The notes: generated from the sequence alone by a model not told the origin. A stretch of 64,000 nt of DNA from Amoebophrya sp. A120 (GCA_905178155.1 CAJINV010000005.1:6656153-6720152), one strand, 5' to 3'. Positions 22,301 through 32,515 are shown, counted from the stretch's first letter. Translations and numbers: made by a program.

Positions 22301-23628
22301 GGCAGCGCAGTCGGGAAAACTCCGTGTCGTCTAGCGAAGAAGACTCGGAGGATTCGGAAGATGAGGATGAGGATTCGTCTGAAGAACCAAGTGAAGCGGA
22401 ACCGGAGGAAGAAGAATTGTCGGATGAGGACGAGTCCATGGGCGGGGACGTCGATAATAACAGCAGCAGCAAGAGGGTAGCAGAAGTACAACTACCGGAC
22501 AAAGAAAATATCAACGAGCAGTTGACGAGCAAGATCGATGAGGATTCGGATTTTTCGGAAGATTCCGATTCCTCCAACGGGGACGACGAGAGAATGCAGG
22601 TGGACGGGCCTTCTACTGTGGATAGTACTTCTGCGAATAAAAATGCCGGCAAGGAGATGCTGAACGGTGCAGGGTCCTCTTCTTCATCCGGCGCGTCGAG
22701 TAGCTCGGCGTCTGCGTCTAACACCACGACTACGACGGCGGAGAGCTGTCAGAACAAAGACATTGACGCGAAAAAGAAACACAGCGCATCAATCATGAAG
22801 AGCCCCTCGGATGAAAAGAAATTGGTTTTGCCAGGTACAAGAAAAACAATCGATGTCTACTTTCGTTCGATGTTGCACATTTTTTGTCTTGCAATGTTGA
22901 TAGATTGTACTATCGTATTTGGTCTTGTCATGCCAACATCCTACTATGAAAAGAAATTAAAACACAACAAACAGTTCCCCGCTGCCAGTTTTGCCGGAAG
23001 CAACTCGACAGCTGCAGTGCCATTGTGATCGAGAAGGCCCGGAAAACGAGACGGAATTTTTTTCACCCGGCCTGCTTTTTCGAGTTGTTTGGGGAGAATG
23101 CGAAGGACATACAGTTTACCTTGAAGGGAGAGAAACAGGTATATCGGGAAAAGGATTTTTGTCATGCAGAAACTGCGTTGGAGGCATGCTCTCGCTCTAC
23201 CATGCGTACTTCTACTTTCATATGTATGAAGTGCACAGAATGAAGATCACCAATTCCAACCAGGTCGGCGGGCAAGCGGATTGTGTATCCTGAGCAAAAA
23301 CGTACCCACACCAGAGTCAGGCTGGGGATTTTGCAACACAAGCCTAGGAGTTTTGTGAGTCACGCATGACAAGTTGCGCTCTGCAGTGTAGTGCAGGTTA
23401 GCAAGTGCAGCCGCATCACAGATTCATCTGCTCATCCTGTTTACAGCATCACAAATTCCAAAACACGATTGAAAATGGCTCTCATGCGGATGCGCATTAC
23501 AAATGTTCCTGTCTTTGCAAATCTGCATTACAACTCTGGTGTGGGTACGTTTTTACTCAGGATACTGTGACGACATGGTTCTGGAGCAGGCGGTCAAGGG
23601 CTTGATCCGCAATATGAATGAAAACTGA
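19330..23628 (+). CDS. large unidentified S/T/Q-rich then acidic protein (9 exons)
   Basis: Exons 19330-19584, 19742-19844, 19930-20149, 20407-20809, 21031-21567, 21889-22029, 22261-22834, 22989-23285 and 23570-23628 sum to 862 residues. The N-terminal part is acidic then Lys-rich (PPKRL, QPKRR). The middle is Ser/Thr/Asn/Gln-rich. A basic Met-rich patch follows (residues about 500-550), then a long Glu/Asp/Ser stretch (SSSEEDSEDSEDEDEDSSEE) typical of nuclear chromatin or nucleolar proteins, then a Cys-containing C terminus. No domain is recognised. Introns 3, 4, 5 and 8 follow the introner rule well. Intron 2 (19845-19929) and the ends of the family I intron are uncertain. After 22989 a second frame (IEKARKTRRNFFHPACFFEL) is also protein-like, so the last exons may be wrong. 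Confidence 0.55.
19585..19741 (+). mobile_element. introner family B, TSD CGCTC/CCCTC
   Basis: Starts TATCCTGTGCAAAAGTATCG, ends GTACGATGCTTTGCAATGCATA-like sequence in complement. The TSD matches at 4 of 5 bases. Confidence 0.8.
20150..20406 (+). mobile_element. introner family A, TSD GTGGC
   Basis: AAATGCAAATATGTCTGGGT and TTTCCAGACCCAGAC arms with exact TSD GTGGC. The interior is nearly the same as the copies at 2609 and (in opposite orientation) 62964. Confidence 0.87.
20810..21030 (+). mobile_element. introner family F, TSD ACATC
   Basis: TIRs CGCAAGAAAAAACTGTTTCA and complement. TSD ACATC is exact. Confidence 0.87.
21568..21888 (+). mobile_element. introner family E, TSD GGAAG
   Basis: TIRs TATTACAATGAAAAATGCC and GGCATTTTTCACTGTAATA. 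TSD GGAAG is exact. Confidence 0.88.
22030..22260 (+). mobile_element. introner family I, ends uncertain
   Basis: TIRs TCTCAAACGTTACAATAG and CTATTGTAACGTTTGAGA. Flanking GTTAC/GTAAC may be the TSD, but the coding frame fits best with the listed ends. Confidence 0.7.
22835..22988 (+). other. canonical GT-AG intron (acceptor 22988 or 23000)
   Basis: Donor CCAG|GTACAAG, acceptor CTGCCAG|TT or GGAAG|CA; both keep the frame. The short phrase TTTTGCC occurs at both ends. Confidence 0.5.
23286..23569 (+). mobile_element. introner family D, TSD TTGTG/CTGTG
   Basis: TATCCTGAGCAAAAACGTAC and GTACGTTTTTACTCAGGATA arms. The TSD matches at 4 of 5. Its interior is the best reference for the LINE-split copy at 49400. 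Confidence 0.87.
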
Positions 23629-23643
23629 AATTGTGGTCGAGGT

Positions 23644-23869
23644 TATCGCAAGAAAAAACTGTTTCACTGTGAAGAACTTGTGATGCATAGAATGGAACAC
23701 AGAACCATTTGTCTTGCTACACCTGTAAGAGCTTGACTCTTCAAGGGCGTTTTCCCTTTGGAAGCGCGCATGCCAAATTTTCTGCGTCATGTCGTGTAAG
23801 AAACTTATGATGCAGATCTTGCAAAGGCATCACGATCACAGTGAAGCAGTGCTTTCGTGGGATAGAGGT
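23644..23869 (+). mobile_element. introner family F in the 3' UTR, TSD GAGGT
   Basis: Complete TIRs (CGCAAGAAAAAACTGTTTCA and complement) and exact TSD GAGGT. It lies 15 nt after the proposed stop codon, so it is either a UTR intron or evidence that coding continues. Confidence 0.82.
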
Positions 23870-24806
23870 CATGAAGGGTCTACTTTGGTCTCAGAAGGCT
23901 TCGATCGATGTGTCATGATGCGCGTTGAGGCCGACACTCACACTATCTACTGTCGAAAAGAGATCAGAATGATAAGAAACTCTACATAGTCGTAGAAATA
24001 GTAACTACGCCAGAGCGCCGCGAGGACCGTGAAGATGAACTGATGTGCAGTTGTCTGCTAAAGGTAAAAGAAGAAGAATAGTAGGTACTAACTCTGTCAT
24101 TTGCGAAACGCGAAGGAAGAAAACCTTGGGTGCACAAGAAGTAAGACACTTGCTAGAAAATCTTGAGTTAACGAAGTTGAGACCGCTGCGATTGCGCGAG
24201 ACTTGAAGATTTTGTGAGCTTTATTGAAGTTTAGAATTGAAACTGAATGACGCTCTCCTGCCTGGGTGGAAATCTAAGTTGATGCCAACAATTCTTGACA
24301 AATAGAATAATAAACTACCTTGTGAATAAGTACGAAAAATAAATGCATTGTAAAAATACAGCCTCCCTTTCTTTAGAAGAAAACCAAAGCGCGCCGCCAC
24401 CCTTTATTCAAGGTTGTGCGTCCTGATGCCCCTGATTTTTTATGAACTTTTGAAATTTATGCACTTGCATTTGAAGATACAGATTACCACTTGACAGAAA
24501 CAGTGGTTTCTTTTCCTTGCTGAATGTAATTGGGAGCTACGGGTAAATCTAAATTTGTCTCCACTTTGATACGAAACAAGTGACAAGGGAGGTGAATAAT
24601 ACACCTAACAAGATTTATTTCGGAAATTTTGTACAAAAAATGACCTCAAAATCAAATAGAATACCAGAAAAACAATTATCGCCCACGAGGGTGCTAGCCG
24701 CTGAAGATGACAAGGATGGGCGCAGGAGTTTCTTCATTTGATGTGGCCAGGAACCGGTTGTCTTCGTGGGTTATCGCTGACACGGCATCCTGCAAACTTG
24801 CGAGTG
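23870..24806. other. intergenic stretch
   Basis: No supported gene or repeat. Confidence 0.4.
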
Positions 24807-24851
24807 GCCGTAATAAGGTTCCAGGATTCCGTGTCACAGTTTTATTCCTGA
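24807..24851 (+). repeat. junction repeat, copy 1
   Basis: A roughly 45-nt sequence (GGCCGTAATAAGGTTCC, then AGGATTCCGTGTCACAG, then TTTTATTCCTGA) that recurs at each break between the duplicated Atg14-like segments. Confidence 0.85.
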
Positions 24852-25564
24852 CAGTGTAGTCGGTGTTTCTTTCAAAAACCACGTAAGGCAATGCTGGTGC
24901 GGCAAACAATCTTGTTTTGGAGAGACACGTCGGTTTCTGTTTCGTGGTTTTGACAATTGAAGACTCCTTCAACAATAAATGCCTTGCGCCGTTCTTCTCA
25001 ATGCGCTGCAGGTCCACATCGCAGTAAGTATGTTTATCCTCACCTCCAGACAGAAATTGGCTCCCCTGTACCGTCGAGTTTTGTTCAGACATGCACGACT
25101 CCCGCGTTGGTGATTTGATTTTTACCTGTATCAATTTCTAGAACTGCACGAAAGTCAAAATGTCCGCGTCGCTTCAACATCCTTCGTCTACTTCTTTGCA
25201 CGTCGGCGCAATGAATAGCGCATCTTCCACCAGTACTACGACAGCCCGCTGCCCGGTCTGCGAATACGCCAACCGCGCAACGACGATGTGCTGCGAGTGT
25301 GCGCAGAAAGAAATTGAACTGCACGTGTTGGAAAAGCTGAAGGAAGAGAAATTTTTGTACGAACAGGAAAAAAAACAATTCAAGAAAAGACTCCAGGACT
25401 CGATGAGAAGAACGGAATCAGGGATATTCGCAGCAAATAGACGTCGAGACCCGGCTACGGACAACGCACCGGCCTCGAGAAACTTGTCAACGTCGACAGC
25501 CTCGCTGTACCGCTCTATTGAGGACTTGAAAAAAGAAATCGCGAAATTCACCACGACCTCAGAA

Positions 25565-25594
25565 AGGTTCCAGGATTCCGTGTCACAGTTTTAC
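25565..25594 (+). repeat. junction repeat, copy 2 (partial)
   Basis: AGGTTCCAGGATTCCGTGTC and the following ACAGTTTTA directly replace coding sequence after the codons for TTTSE. Confidence 0.85.
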
Positions 25595-25908
25595 TTCAAA
25601 AGCCTCAATTTACGCACGGGGTCACAAGTCTACTTTTTGACGCGGGTTCCAGCGCAAAAACCAAAGGGCAAAGCGGGGCGGCAAGTAGGTCGTGGCAGTT
25701 GCTTCGGTTTCAAAAATCACAAACAGAAAAACTAGGGCGCGAAACATGGCGAAAAAGCGGCATCACGTGGAGAAGTAAAATGCTGGATAAAGCCGCTCGT
25801 GGTGAGGGAACAGAAAAGCACTTTTCCGGTTGTATCTAGGGGGCCAAAAATTCCTGCATGCGTGTCCACCACGCGGGCGGCCCCTGGGTGCGTCGCTGTG
25901 GTTGTCAA

Positions 25909-26212
25909 TCCGCGCGAGGGGTGAAAAGGGATTGGGCGTAGCAACTCACGCCATTGCACCTTGAGCCAAAGTGCCGACATCGCAAGCTTTGACACATTGA
26001 TCTTGTAGTCCACAAGTCTCAAGTAAGTGTGTGCAGATCTGGCGCGACAGGTTTTCGGCATTCAGTGCACTGATGTCAACCTGAAGCGTCGCTTATTGAG
26101 ACTTGTGGATTATGAAATCGATGTCAAGCGTGTTGCAGTGGGGGGCTTTTGGCTCAAGGTATTGTGTCGTGACTTGTTATGCCCAGTCCCATTTCACCCT
26201 TCGCGCGGCATG
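25909..26212. repeat. imperfect inverted duplication with conserved translation
   Basis: The left arm (about 25909-26035) on the - strand and the right arm (about 26088-26212) on the + strand can be aligned throughout. Translated outward they give RLVDYKINVSKLAMSALWLK and RLVDYEIDVKRVAVGGFWLK, followed by PIPFHPSRG and PVPFHPSRG. Many differences are conservative at the protein level. Confidence 0.75.
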
Positions 26213-26433
26213 GCGGGTGCGAAATTCGCCTTGTAGCCCTTTAGTTTTCCGTCGGGAGTAGGGCTCTGCAGCATGGCCTGGTGCGCGATATCAATCCGCG
26301 CCCCATACCATGGTGGCATATTTTATTCTGGGTGGTACGCTGCAGATCTGTTCTGTAGTTGATGTCTTTGGAGGCTCGCCGACTCTGATCGCCGGAGCCC
26401 ACCCGGCGATGTGAAGCGCCATGATTTGGATCC

Positions 26434-26667
26434 GACGAACAAGGGTGGGTTAGGTTGTCTGTTTTCCAAAAAGTTCTAACCCCCGCTAGTGGGTGGGCAC
26501 TAGCGGGGGTTAGGGTCAGACGAATGTAACCCACCTTTGTTCATCCTAGAACAAATGAACAAGGGTGGGTTACATTCGTCCGAAGCTAACCCCCGCTAGT
26601 GCCCACCCACTAGCGGGGGTTAGACCTTTTTGAAAAAAAGCTGATGTAACCCACCCTTGTTCGTCCA
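26434..26667. repeat. 230-bp near-perfect palindrome with two inner palindromes
   Basis: Order of parts: GACGAACAAGGGTGGGTTA; inner palindrome 1 (26476-26513, arms CTAACCCCCGCTAGTG, loop GGTGGG); TGTAACCCACC...TTCAT; a 10-nt centre at about 26545-26554; ATGAA...GGTGGGTTACA; inner palindrome 2 (26586-26623, same arms, loop CCCACC); TAACCCACCCTTGTTCGTC. The right half is the reverse complement of the left, including the loops. Confidence 0.92.
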
Positions 26668-27271
26668 TGTCAAAGGAAGCAGAAAGTAAGCAGCCTGCTG
26701 AAGTCAGCAGCCGGGATGCCAGCCCCGGCGGATATGATCGGGAACGACCATGCTTCTGAAGTGCAAATACTTATGTTTGTAGAACTTTATTCGCCACGGA
26801 GTGGTCGTCTCTTAGCAGGTATCTTTCTCTTTGCTTTTGGTATTAAGATGTCGGCCCAGCAGGACTTCTAGCAACAAAGAGAGAGAGGTGGCTGGTTGGG
26901 TGGTCGGCTGGTCGAGTGTTGCCCTTCGCTCGCAATGGAGTAGTGCAAACAAAAGGACAGGGCAGCTGTTGCAGAAGCTGACCCAGAGCCAGCAGTCGAC
27001 CCCGGCAATTCAAGGCGCCGCGGGCTCTGCAGCGCTGGGAGGCCCTGTGGCGGATGAGCAGAGGCACGCCCGAAGAGGTGGATTGCCGGGCACCTATTCT
27101 GTTTCAGATTGATTCACTCAGCGCGCCCGGAGTATCTTTTGCGATGCCCTTCCGCGCGCCATTTTGAGGCAGGCAGGCGCTGCGTGCGTGAGCGTGCTTT
27201 GTAGACTGCCCGGCGTTGTGCTATGCATGTGCCTACTAGGCACTATCGTAGAAGAAGGCACATTGGCTCTA
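26668..27271. other. unassigned sequence inside the break of copy A
   Basis: No recognisable gene. Composition is more GC-rich than the flanking gene. Confidence 0.35.
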
Positions 27272-27315
27272 CCGTAATAAGGTTCCAGGATTCCGTGTCA
27301 CAGTTTTATTCCTGA
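27272..27315 (+). repeat. junction repeat, copy 3
   Basis: Same sequence as 24807-24851 apart from its first bases (ACCGTAATAAGGTTCC onward). It marks the start of the second segment of copy A. Confidence 0.85.
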
Positions 27316-27987
27316 GGCAAAAATGCTTGGAGTTGGTGAATCTGTTCCCATTGAAGAAAATCGTCACTTCGAGGAGACAATCCTCTTCCAAATCTTCGTC
27401 TTCTGCGGGTTCTTACAGCAATTCTAGTATGCGAAACAATAATACCAACAATAAAACCGCGCTAGTGACAATCTCCCTGGCAAACCTCTCCGATGAGGAG
27501 TTGCACGCGTCCGGGACTAGCTTTGTCCACCAACCTCTGCGGATGAATCTGATCCAGCACATCGAGGAGGCGGTGTTGTATCTCTTCGTTTTAATCCCCC
27601 AACTCGCGAACTACCTGGACTTTGTGTTGCCGTTTGAGATGACGGTGAATTTGAAGTTGAACAACAATTTCAACGACAGTAACCAGCAGTTGAAGGGGTT
27701 GGCGAGGTTTGGCGTGCTAAGGACGAAAATGATGAATGTGGATAGAAATAAGGGAAGCAACAGCAAGACCAGTGTAGAACATCAATTGCCGACCGGTGCA
27801 GTAGCGGGAGCTGCACCATCATCTTCCAACATGACGGACAGCAGGACCACTACGACCATGTCAGCGAGCGCTGTTCATGGGCCAGGCCAGAACGACCAAC
27901 AATCAATGTCGTCGAAGCCGCCGCTTTCTTGGTCTTCCCGCACGTCCGCTTTGTTGCAGCAGAAATTGAAAAGGAAATTAAACGACG

Positions 27988-28172
27988 TATCCTGAGTAAA
28001 AACCTCCCCACCTCCCCAGAGTCAATATTGCGATTTTGCTACACAAATCACCAAGTTTTGGCTGTTTCGCATGACAAGGTTGGACTCGTAGTGTGGTGCT
28101 GTTTGAGGTAGTGCAGACGCATCGCAAATTGACTGCCTCATCCTGATTCCAGCATTACAAGCCTCCAGATAG
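27988..28172 (+). mobile_element. introner family D, 3' end missing
   Basis: Starts TATCCTGAGTAAAAACCTCC after ACGACG. The interior follows family D, but the right arm is lost into the fourth junction region. Copy B has no insertion at this position. Confidence 0.7.
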
Positions 28173-28277
28173 GCCGTAATAACAAGACCGTAATAAGGTT
28201 CCAGCATTACAAGACCTTCCAGCATTACAAGACCGTAATAAGGTTCCAGGATTCCGTGTCACAGTTTTATTCCTGAG
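28173..28277 (+). repeat. junction repeat, copy 4, with partial tandem copies
   Basis: A scrambled run with GGCCGTAATAA, ACCGTAATAAGGTTCCAG and CCAGCATTACAAG pieces ends in a full copy at 28233-28277. It leads into the promoter region of copy B. Confidence 0.8.
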
Positions 28278-28630
28278 GCTTGTTTTCTCCTGTGTATTTC
28301 GACGAAGTTTATTGTAGTCGGTGTTTCTTTCAAAAAACGTAAGGAAATGCCAGTGCGGGTGCGGCAAACAATATTGTTTTCGAGAGACAATGACGTCGGT
28401 TTCTGTTCTTTCGTGGTTTTGACAATTGAAGACTCCTTCAGGAATAAATGCCTTGCGCCGTCCCTCTTAATGCGCTGCAGGTCCAGATCGAACAACTCGA
28501 AGTATGTTTTTCCTCACCTCCAGACAGAAATTGGCTCCCCTGTACCGTCGAGTATTGTTCAGACAGACACTCCCGCGTTGGTGATTCGATTTTGACCAAT
28601 ACTACCTTCTCGAACTGCACAAAAGTCAAA

Positions 28631-31600
28631 ATGTCCGTCTCGCTTCAACATCCTTCGTCTCCTTTGCACGTCGGCGCGATGAATAGCGCGTCTTCCACCT
28701 CCAGTACGACGACAGCCCGCTGTCCGGTCTGCGAATACGCCAACCGCGCAACGACGATGTGCTGCGAGTGTGCGCAGAAAGAGATTGAACTGCACGTGTT
28801 GGAAAAGCTTAAAGAGGAAAAATTTTTGTACGAACAGGAGAAGAAACAATTCAAGAAAAGACTCCAGGACTCGATGAGATGAACGGAATCAGGGATATTC
28901 GCAGCAAATAGACGTCGAGACCCGGCTACGGACAACGCACCGGCCTCGAGAAACTTGTCAACGTCGACAGCCTCGCTGTACCGCTCTATTGAGGACTTGA
29001 AAAAAGAAATCGCGAAATTCACCACGACCTCAGAAACAAGGTCCACCTCCGTCGTGGAGAAAAAGTCTTCAGAAACGACGGCGCCCTCATGTCGCAGCTT
29101 GTCAAAGCTGGAGAAACTGCGAGAAACAGTGGAAGAGAAGAAAAAATTCCTCCAGCAGAAACGGATATCAATGGAGAAAAACCAGTATTACTACCAGAAA
29201 ATGTCGGGGTTCTGTTCTTCCAGTTCTCCGACGACAACCTCATCTGGCATGATGGTCTCGTCAACAGGAGCTTCAGAACTTCTTTTTTCAAAATACCAAC
29301 ACCAACTAGATTTGAAGGAAATCAGGAGACAGAAGTGCTTGGAGTTGGTGAATCTCTTCCCGTTGAAAAAAATCGTCACTTCGAGGAGACAATCCTCGTC
29401 TTCGAAGTCCTCTTCCGCGGGGGGCTACAGCAACTCCAGTTATCCAAGAAAAAAACATTGTTAGTGTAGGATTCTCAAAAATCACCGAATTTTTTTTTGG
29501 TCGAAACAAAGAAAATTTTCAGCTCGCTGCGGTCCGCCACCTTCGAACCTGTTATGATTTTGTATGATGATTCTTAACTTGTCTAAATAGCTATAGGTTG
29601 CTTCGGTTCATTAAAACTAGTTAAGGAGGCAGGTCTCTTCGGTGGCGACGACGCGGGACGCGGACAAGCAGTGGCTCATGGGTGACCAGCCCTCTGGCCC
29701 CACCTGGGGCCAGAAGCGTACATAGCGGTAGGTGTTGAAGCGAGCCGTCAGATTCCAGTGCAGTATGCAGTGTCCTGCCTCCTTAACTAGCTAATACATG
29801 AGAAAACCGAAGCAACCTATAGCTAGACTTTTCATCAGCATTCCAAAGCAGCAAATCTAAAGTAATCCGGACTTACCTTTTTCAAAAAAAAAATCGACCT
29901 TCAGACCAAAAAAAAATTCGGTGATTTTTGAAAATCCTACACTAACAATGTTTTTTTCTTGGATACCAGTATGCGAAAGAATACCAACAAAAGTGCGTTA
30001 GTCACAATCTCCCTGGCAAACCTTTCCGATGAGGAGTTGCACGCCTCGGGAACCAGTTTCGTCCACCAACCTCTGCGCATGAATTTGATTCAGCACATTG
30101 AGGAGGCGGTGTTGTATATCCAAGAAAAAAATTGTGTAAGTGTGACTTTGTGTTGCAGAAAATGCAAAACTGTATACACTTGTCATGCTAGACATACATC
30201 AGAGCCTCTTTTCGTACGTGTTTTTACGTACTAGCTACGCATGACAGGTTTTCTCTGTCATGCAGAGTAAACTTGTGATGCTACTCCTCCAAGAAAAGTT
30301 ACACTTACACAGTTTTTTTCTTGTGATATTGTATCTCTTCGTTTTAATCCCCCAACTCGCGAACTACCTGGACTTCGTCTTGCCGTTTGAGATGACCGTG
30401 AATCTGAAGCTGAACAAAACAAGTTTCAACGACAGTAACCAGCAGTTGAAGGGGTTGGCGAGGTTTGGTGTGCTAAGGACGAAAATGATGAATGTGGATA
30501 GAAATAAGGGAAGCTGCAATAGCAAGACCAGTGTAGAACATCAATTGCCGACCGGTGCAGTAGCGGGAGCTGCACCGTCACCTTCCAACATGACGGACAG
30601 CAGGACCACTACGACCATGTCAGCGAGCACTGTTCATGGGCCAGGCCAGAACGACCAACAATCAATGTCGTCGAAGCCGCCGCTTTCCTGGTCTTCCCGC
30701 ACGTCCGCTCTGTTGCAGCAGAAATTGAAATATCCTGTGCAAAAGTATCGTACTCGTAGTAATCGCAGTCATGCACTACAAATCTCCTTCTTAACCTAAA
30801 TCCGCATTACAAAGTCCATTTTTCACGCTGAGGGAATTTCTCATGCGATTTCTATAAAATAGTACGATGCTTATGCTTTTGCAGTGCATATGAAAAGGAA
30901 ATTAAATGACGTGATTGTGGAGAAAAGTCCGGATTTTCTCGCGCAATACTGGCTGGCGAACAAAATGGACCAGAGATTGCTTAACAGTGGAACTACAATT
31001 GATGCGAGCAACGCATTACAAACTGGTCCTGCCGACGATGAAGAGGAACAAGATTTAACCTGGGAAGAGGAAGGAGACGAGGACTTGACGCAATTATACT
31101 ATCCAAACAGCAACGAGTTTGGTTGCACAGAAGATTCAGTAGTCGACCACCAGCAAGTATTAAAACGAAGTAGCGACATCGCGGACACTAAAATGTATCC
31201 AAAACATGTCGATCCGTCAACAAGTAGAAGAAGACCTCAGCGCCGTCGCACGATGAAGACATTCACCCGCGCTGCCTCTACGCTCCGCTTGGAGAATCAC
31301 CGGGTCGTCACCACGGACTACGCAACCACGATGCTGTTACTACGGGAAAATTTACGGATGCTGGCGAAGCGGCAAGGGATCAAAGTAGTGTGGGGGAAAG
31401 AGCAGGAAGAGCAGCAGAATGTTTTATCGAATGTTGCGAAAAGTACTAGGTCGACCTCCGGGAGGAAAAGCGGTTCCTCGGGCGCGGGAACAGCAACAGT
31501 GACACCGACGTCCGATAAGCTGTATTTACGAAAAATGATGAAGCAGGAAGGTACTGGTAGCAAGGAAGCCGACTACCTGATCAATACTTCTCCGACCAAC

Positions 31601-32515
31601 AAACGGCACCAGCAGCGTGAGCAGTCTTCAGAACGACAAAACAAACGGCACCAGACGGATACAAGTACCGCCGAAGATGTTGAACAAGATCAGCAGCAAA
31701 ATATGATCCCTGCTAGTAGAACATCAAGTACCTCCTTTACGCCTTCGTCTCTGAAAAATCTTTTCAAACAAACAGGAAGTTCCGTCCTGCAAAACACCTC
31801 CTCTGCCCTGCAGAGCATCTTCGGAGCGACTCCACCGTCAGCTGAGGGGAAAATCGTAGGGCCAGCAACCACAACTGGGAGCGCCTCTTCGGAGGTGGCC
31901 GCTGAGGCAGTCAGTTCTGGTCGGAGGACGTCGAGCAATTACACACCGTCCCCGCCAGGCGCGGTGGGTGGAACAACTACAGCCGCTGCTAGTAGCGCCG
32001 CTTACACCACGCCGGTACGCGGCGGAGGTGGTTCTGCGGGACAGCTGCTTGCACCTTCAGCCGGCTTTCACAGCCAGGAGGAAGAAATGGAACCACAACC
32101 CGTGATAGAAGAGGATGCGAGTTTGCTGTGGATGCTGATGCAGATCATCAATGCGCGGGAATTGGGGTGTCTGCACCCAGGAAGTTCTACTAGCGCGTCT
32201 AGGACTCTGATAGCAGCAGCAGCAGCAGCAGGGCAATCACTCGCACCAGAACATCAAGCAGCGACATCCCGCGAAGTAGACACTGTGTATCCGGAGAGAA
32301 GACTGTTCGCGTCAGCTTCGAAGGACGGGACTGGAGAAGCGGAAATAAAGAGTGATCATGGGAATGGGAAGGATTCCGCGGATGCTCGTCATACAACAGG
32401 TGAGTCGAAGAGTAGAACTACAGTGGGTAATGTTCTTTCTCATGCTAGACAGGATGTGGACCAAGACGAGTCTCCACCGTTGATCTCTGGATCATCCGAA
32501 TGGACCATGTTGTGA
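28631..32515 (+). CDS. Atg14/UVRAG-like autophagy protein, copy B (internal TGA)
   Basis: Exons 28631-29440, 29971-30116, 30334-30730 and 30896-32515 give 990 codons. C31-x2-C34-x9-C44-x2-C47 followed by a coiled coil (IELHVLEKLKEEKFLYEQEKK) resembles the CxxC-x8-CxxC and coiled coil of Atg14/Barkor, the targeting subunit of the autophagy PI3-kinase complex I. LIPQLANYLDFVLPFEM and TMLLLRENLRML fit the UVRAG/Atg14 core. The identification is inference from these patterns. Long Ser/Thr/Gln-rich inserts lie in the C-terminal half. Codon 84 is TGA (28880-28882) where copy A has AGA; otherwise the frame is intact. It may be a nonsense mutation, a read-through codon or an assembly error. Two introners of family C and one of B split the gene; copy A is uninterrupted there. 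Confidence 0.65.
29441..29970 (+). mobile_element. introner family C with long TIRs and a nested element, TSD CCAGT
   Basis: The ends are family C (CCAAGAAAAAAACATTG and complement ending CTTGGATA), with exact TSD CCAGT. The arms extend to about 60 nt. At 530 nt it is over twice the usual size because of the inner element at 29589-29824. Confidence 0.87.
29589..29824. repeat. foldback element nested in the introner
   Basis: Arms AGCTATAGGTTGCTTCGGTT and its exact complement at 29805-29824, plus CTAGTTAAGGAGGCAGG and complement at 29774-29790, enclose about 140 nt of GC-rich sequence. No ORF. Confidence 0.85.
30117..30333 (+). mobile_element. introner family C, TSD TTGTA
   Basis: TATCCAAGAAAAAAATTGTG and complement. 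TSD TTGTA is exact. The empty site is seen in copy A at about 27575-27590. Confidence 0.9.
30731..30895 (+). mobile_element. introner family B, TSD TGAAA
   Basis: TATCCTGTGCAAAAGTATCG start, GCATA end, TSD TGAAA exact. The empty site is seen in copy A at about 27965-27975. Confidence 0.9.

Larger units (their letters stand above)
25160..27993 (+). pseudogene. Atg14/UVRAG-like gene, copy A, broken
   Basis: The first part (25160-25564) is nearly identical to the start of copy B, including the N-terminal zinc-binding pattern CPVC-x9-CCEC and the coiled coil, and has AGA where copy B has a stop. At 25565 the gene is interrupted by the junction repeat and about 1.7 kb of other sequence. Homology resumes at about 27323 (CLELVNLFPLKK) and runs to RKLNDV at 27987, where a family D introner starts. 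About 300 nt of the gene seen in copy B (29036-29335) are missing. The 3' segment reads without introns across three sites that carry introners in copy B. The product, if any, would be truncated. The upstream region (24852-25159) is also duplicated. Confidence 0.75.

Noticed and set aside
22112-22480. Basic Arg/Lys-rich frame overlapping the acidic region of the gene at 19330
   Set aside because: The alternative frame with a long Ser/Glu/Asp stretch is longer and keeps phase with both neighbouring exons.
24807-32515. Treating the two Atg14-like copies as alleles joined by misassembly
   Set aside because: Not excluded, but each copy has private introners and different upstream insertions, and the copies are separated by unique sequence. 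A tandem duplication is the simpler reading until long reads decide.
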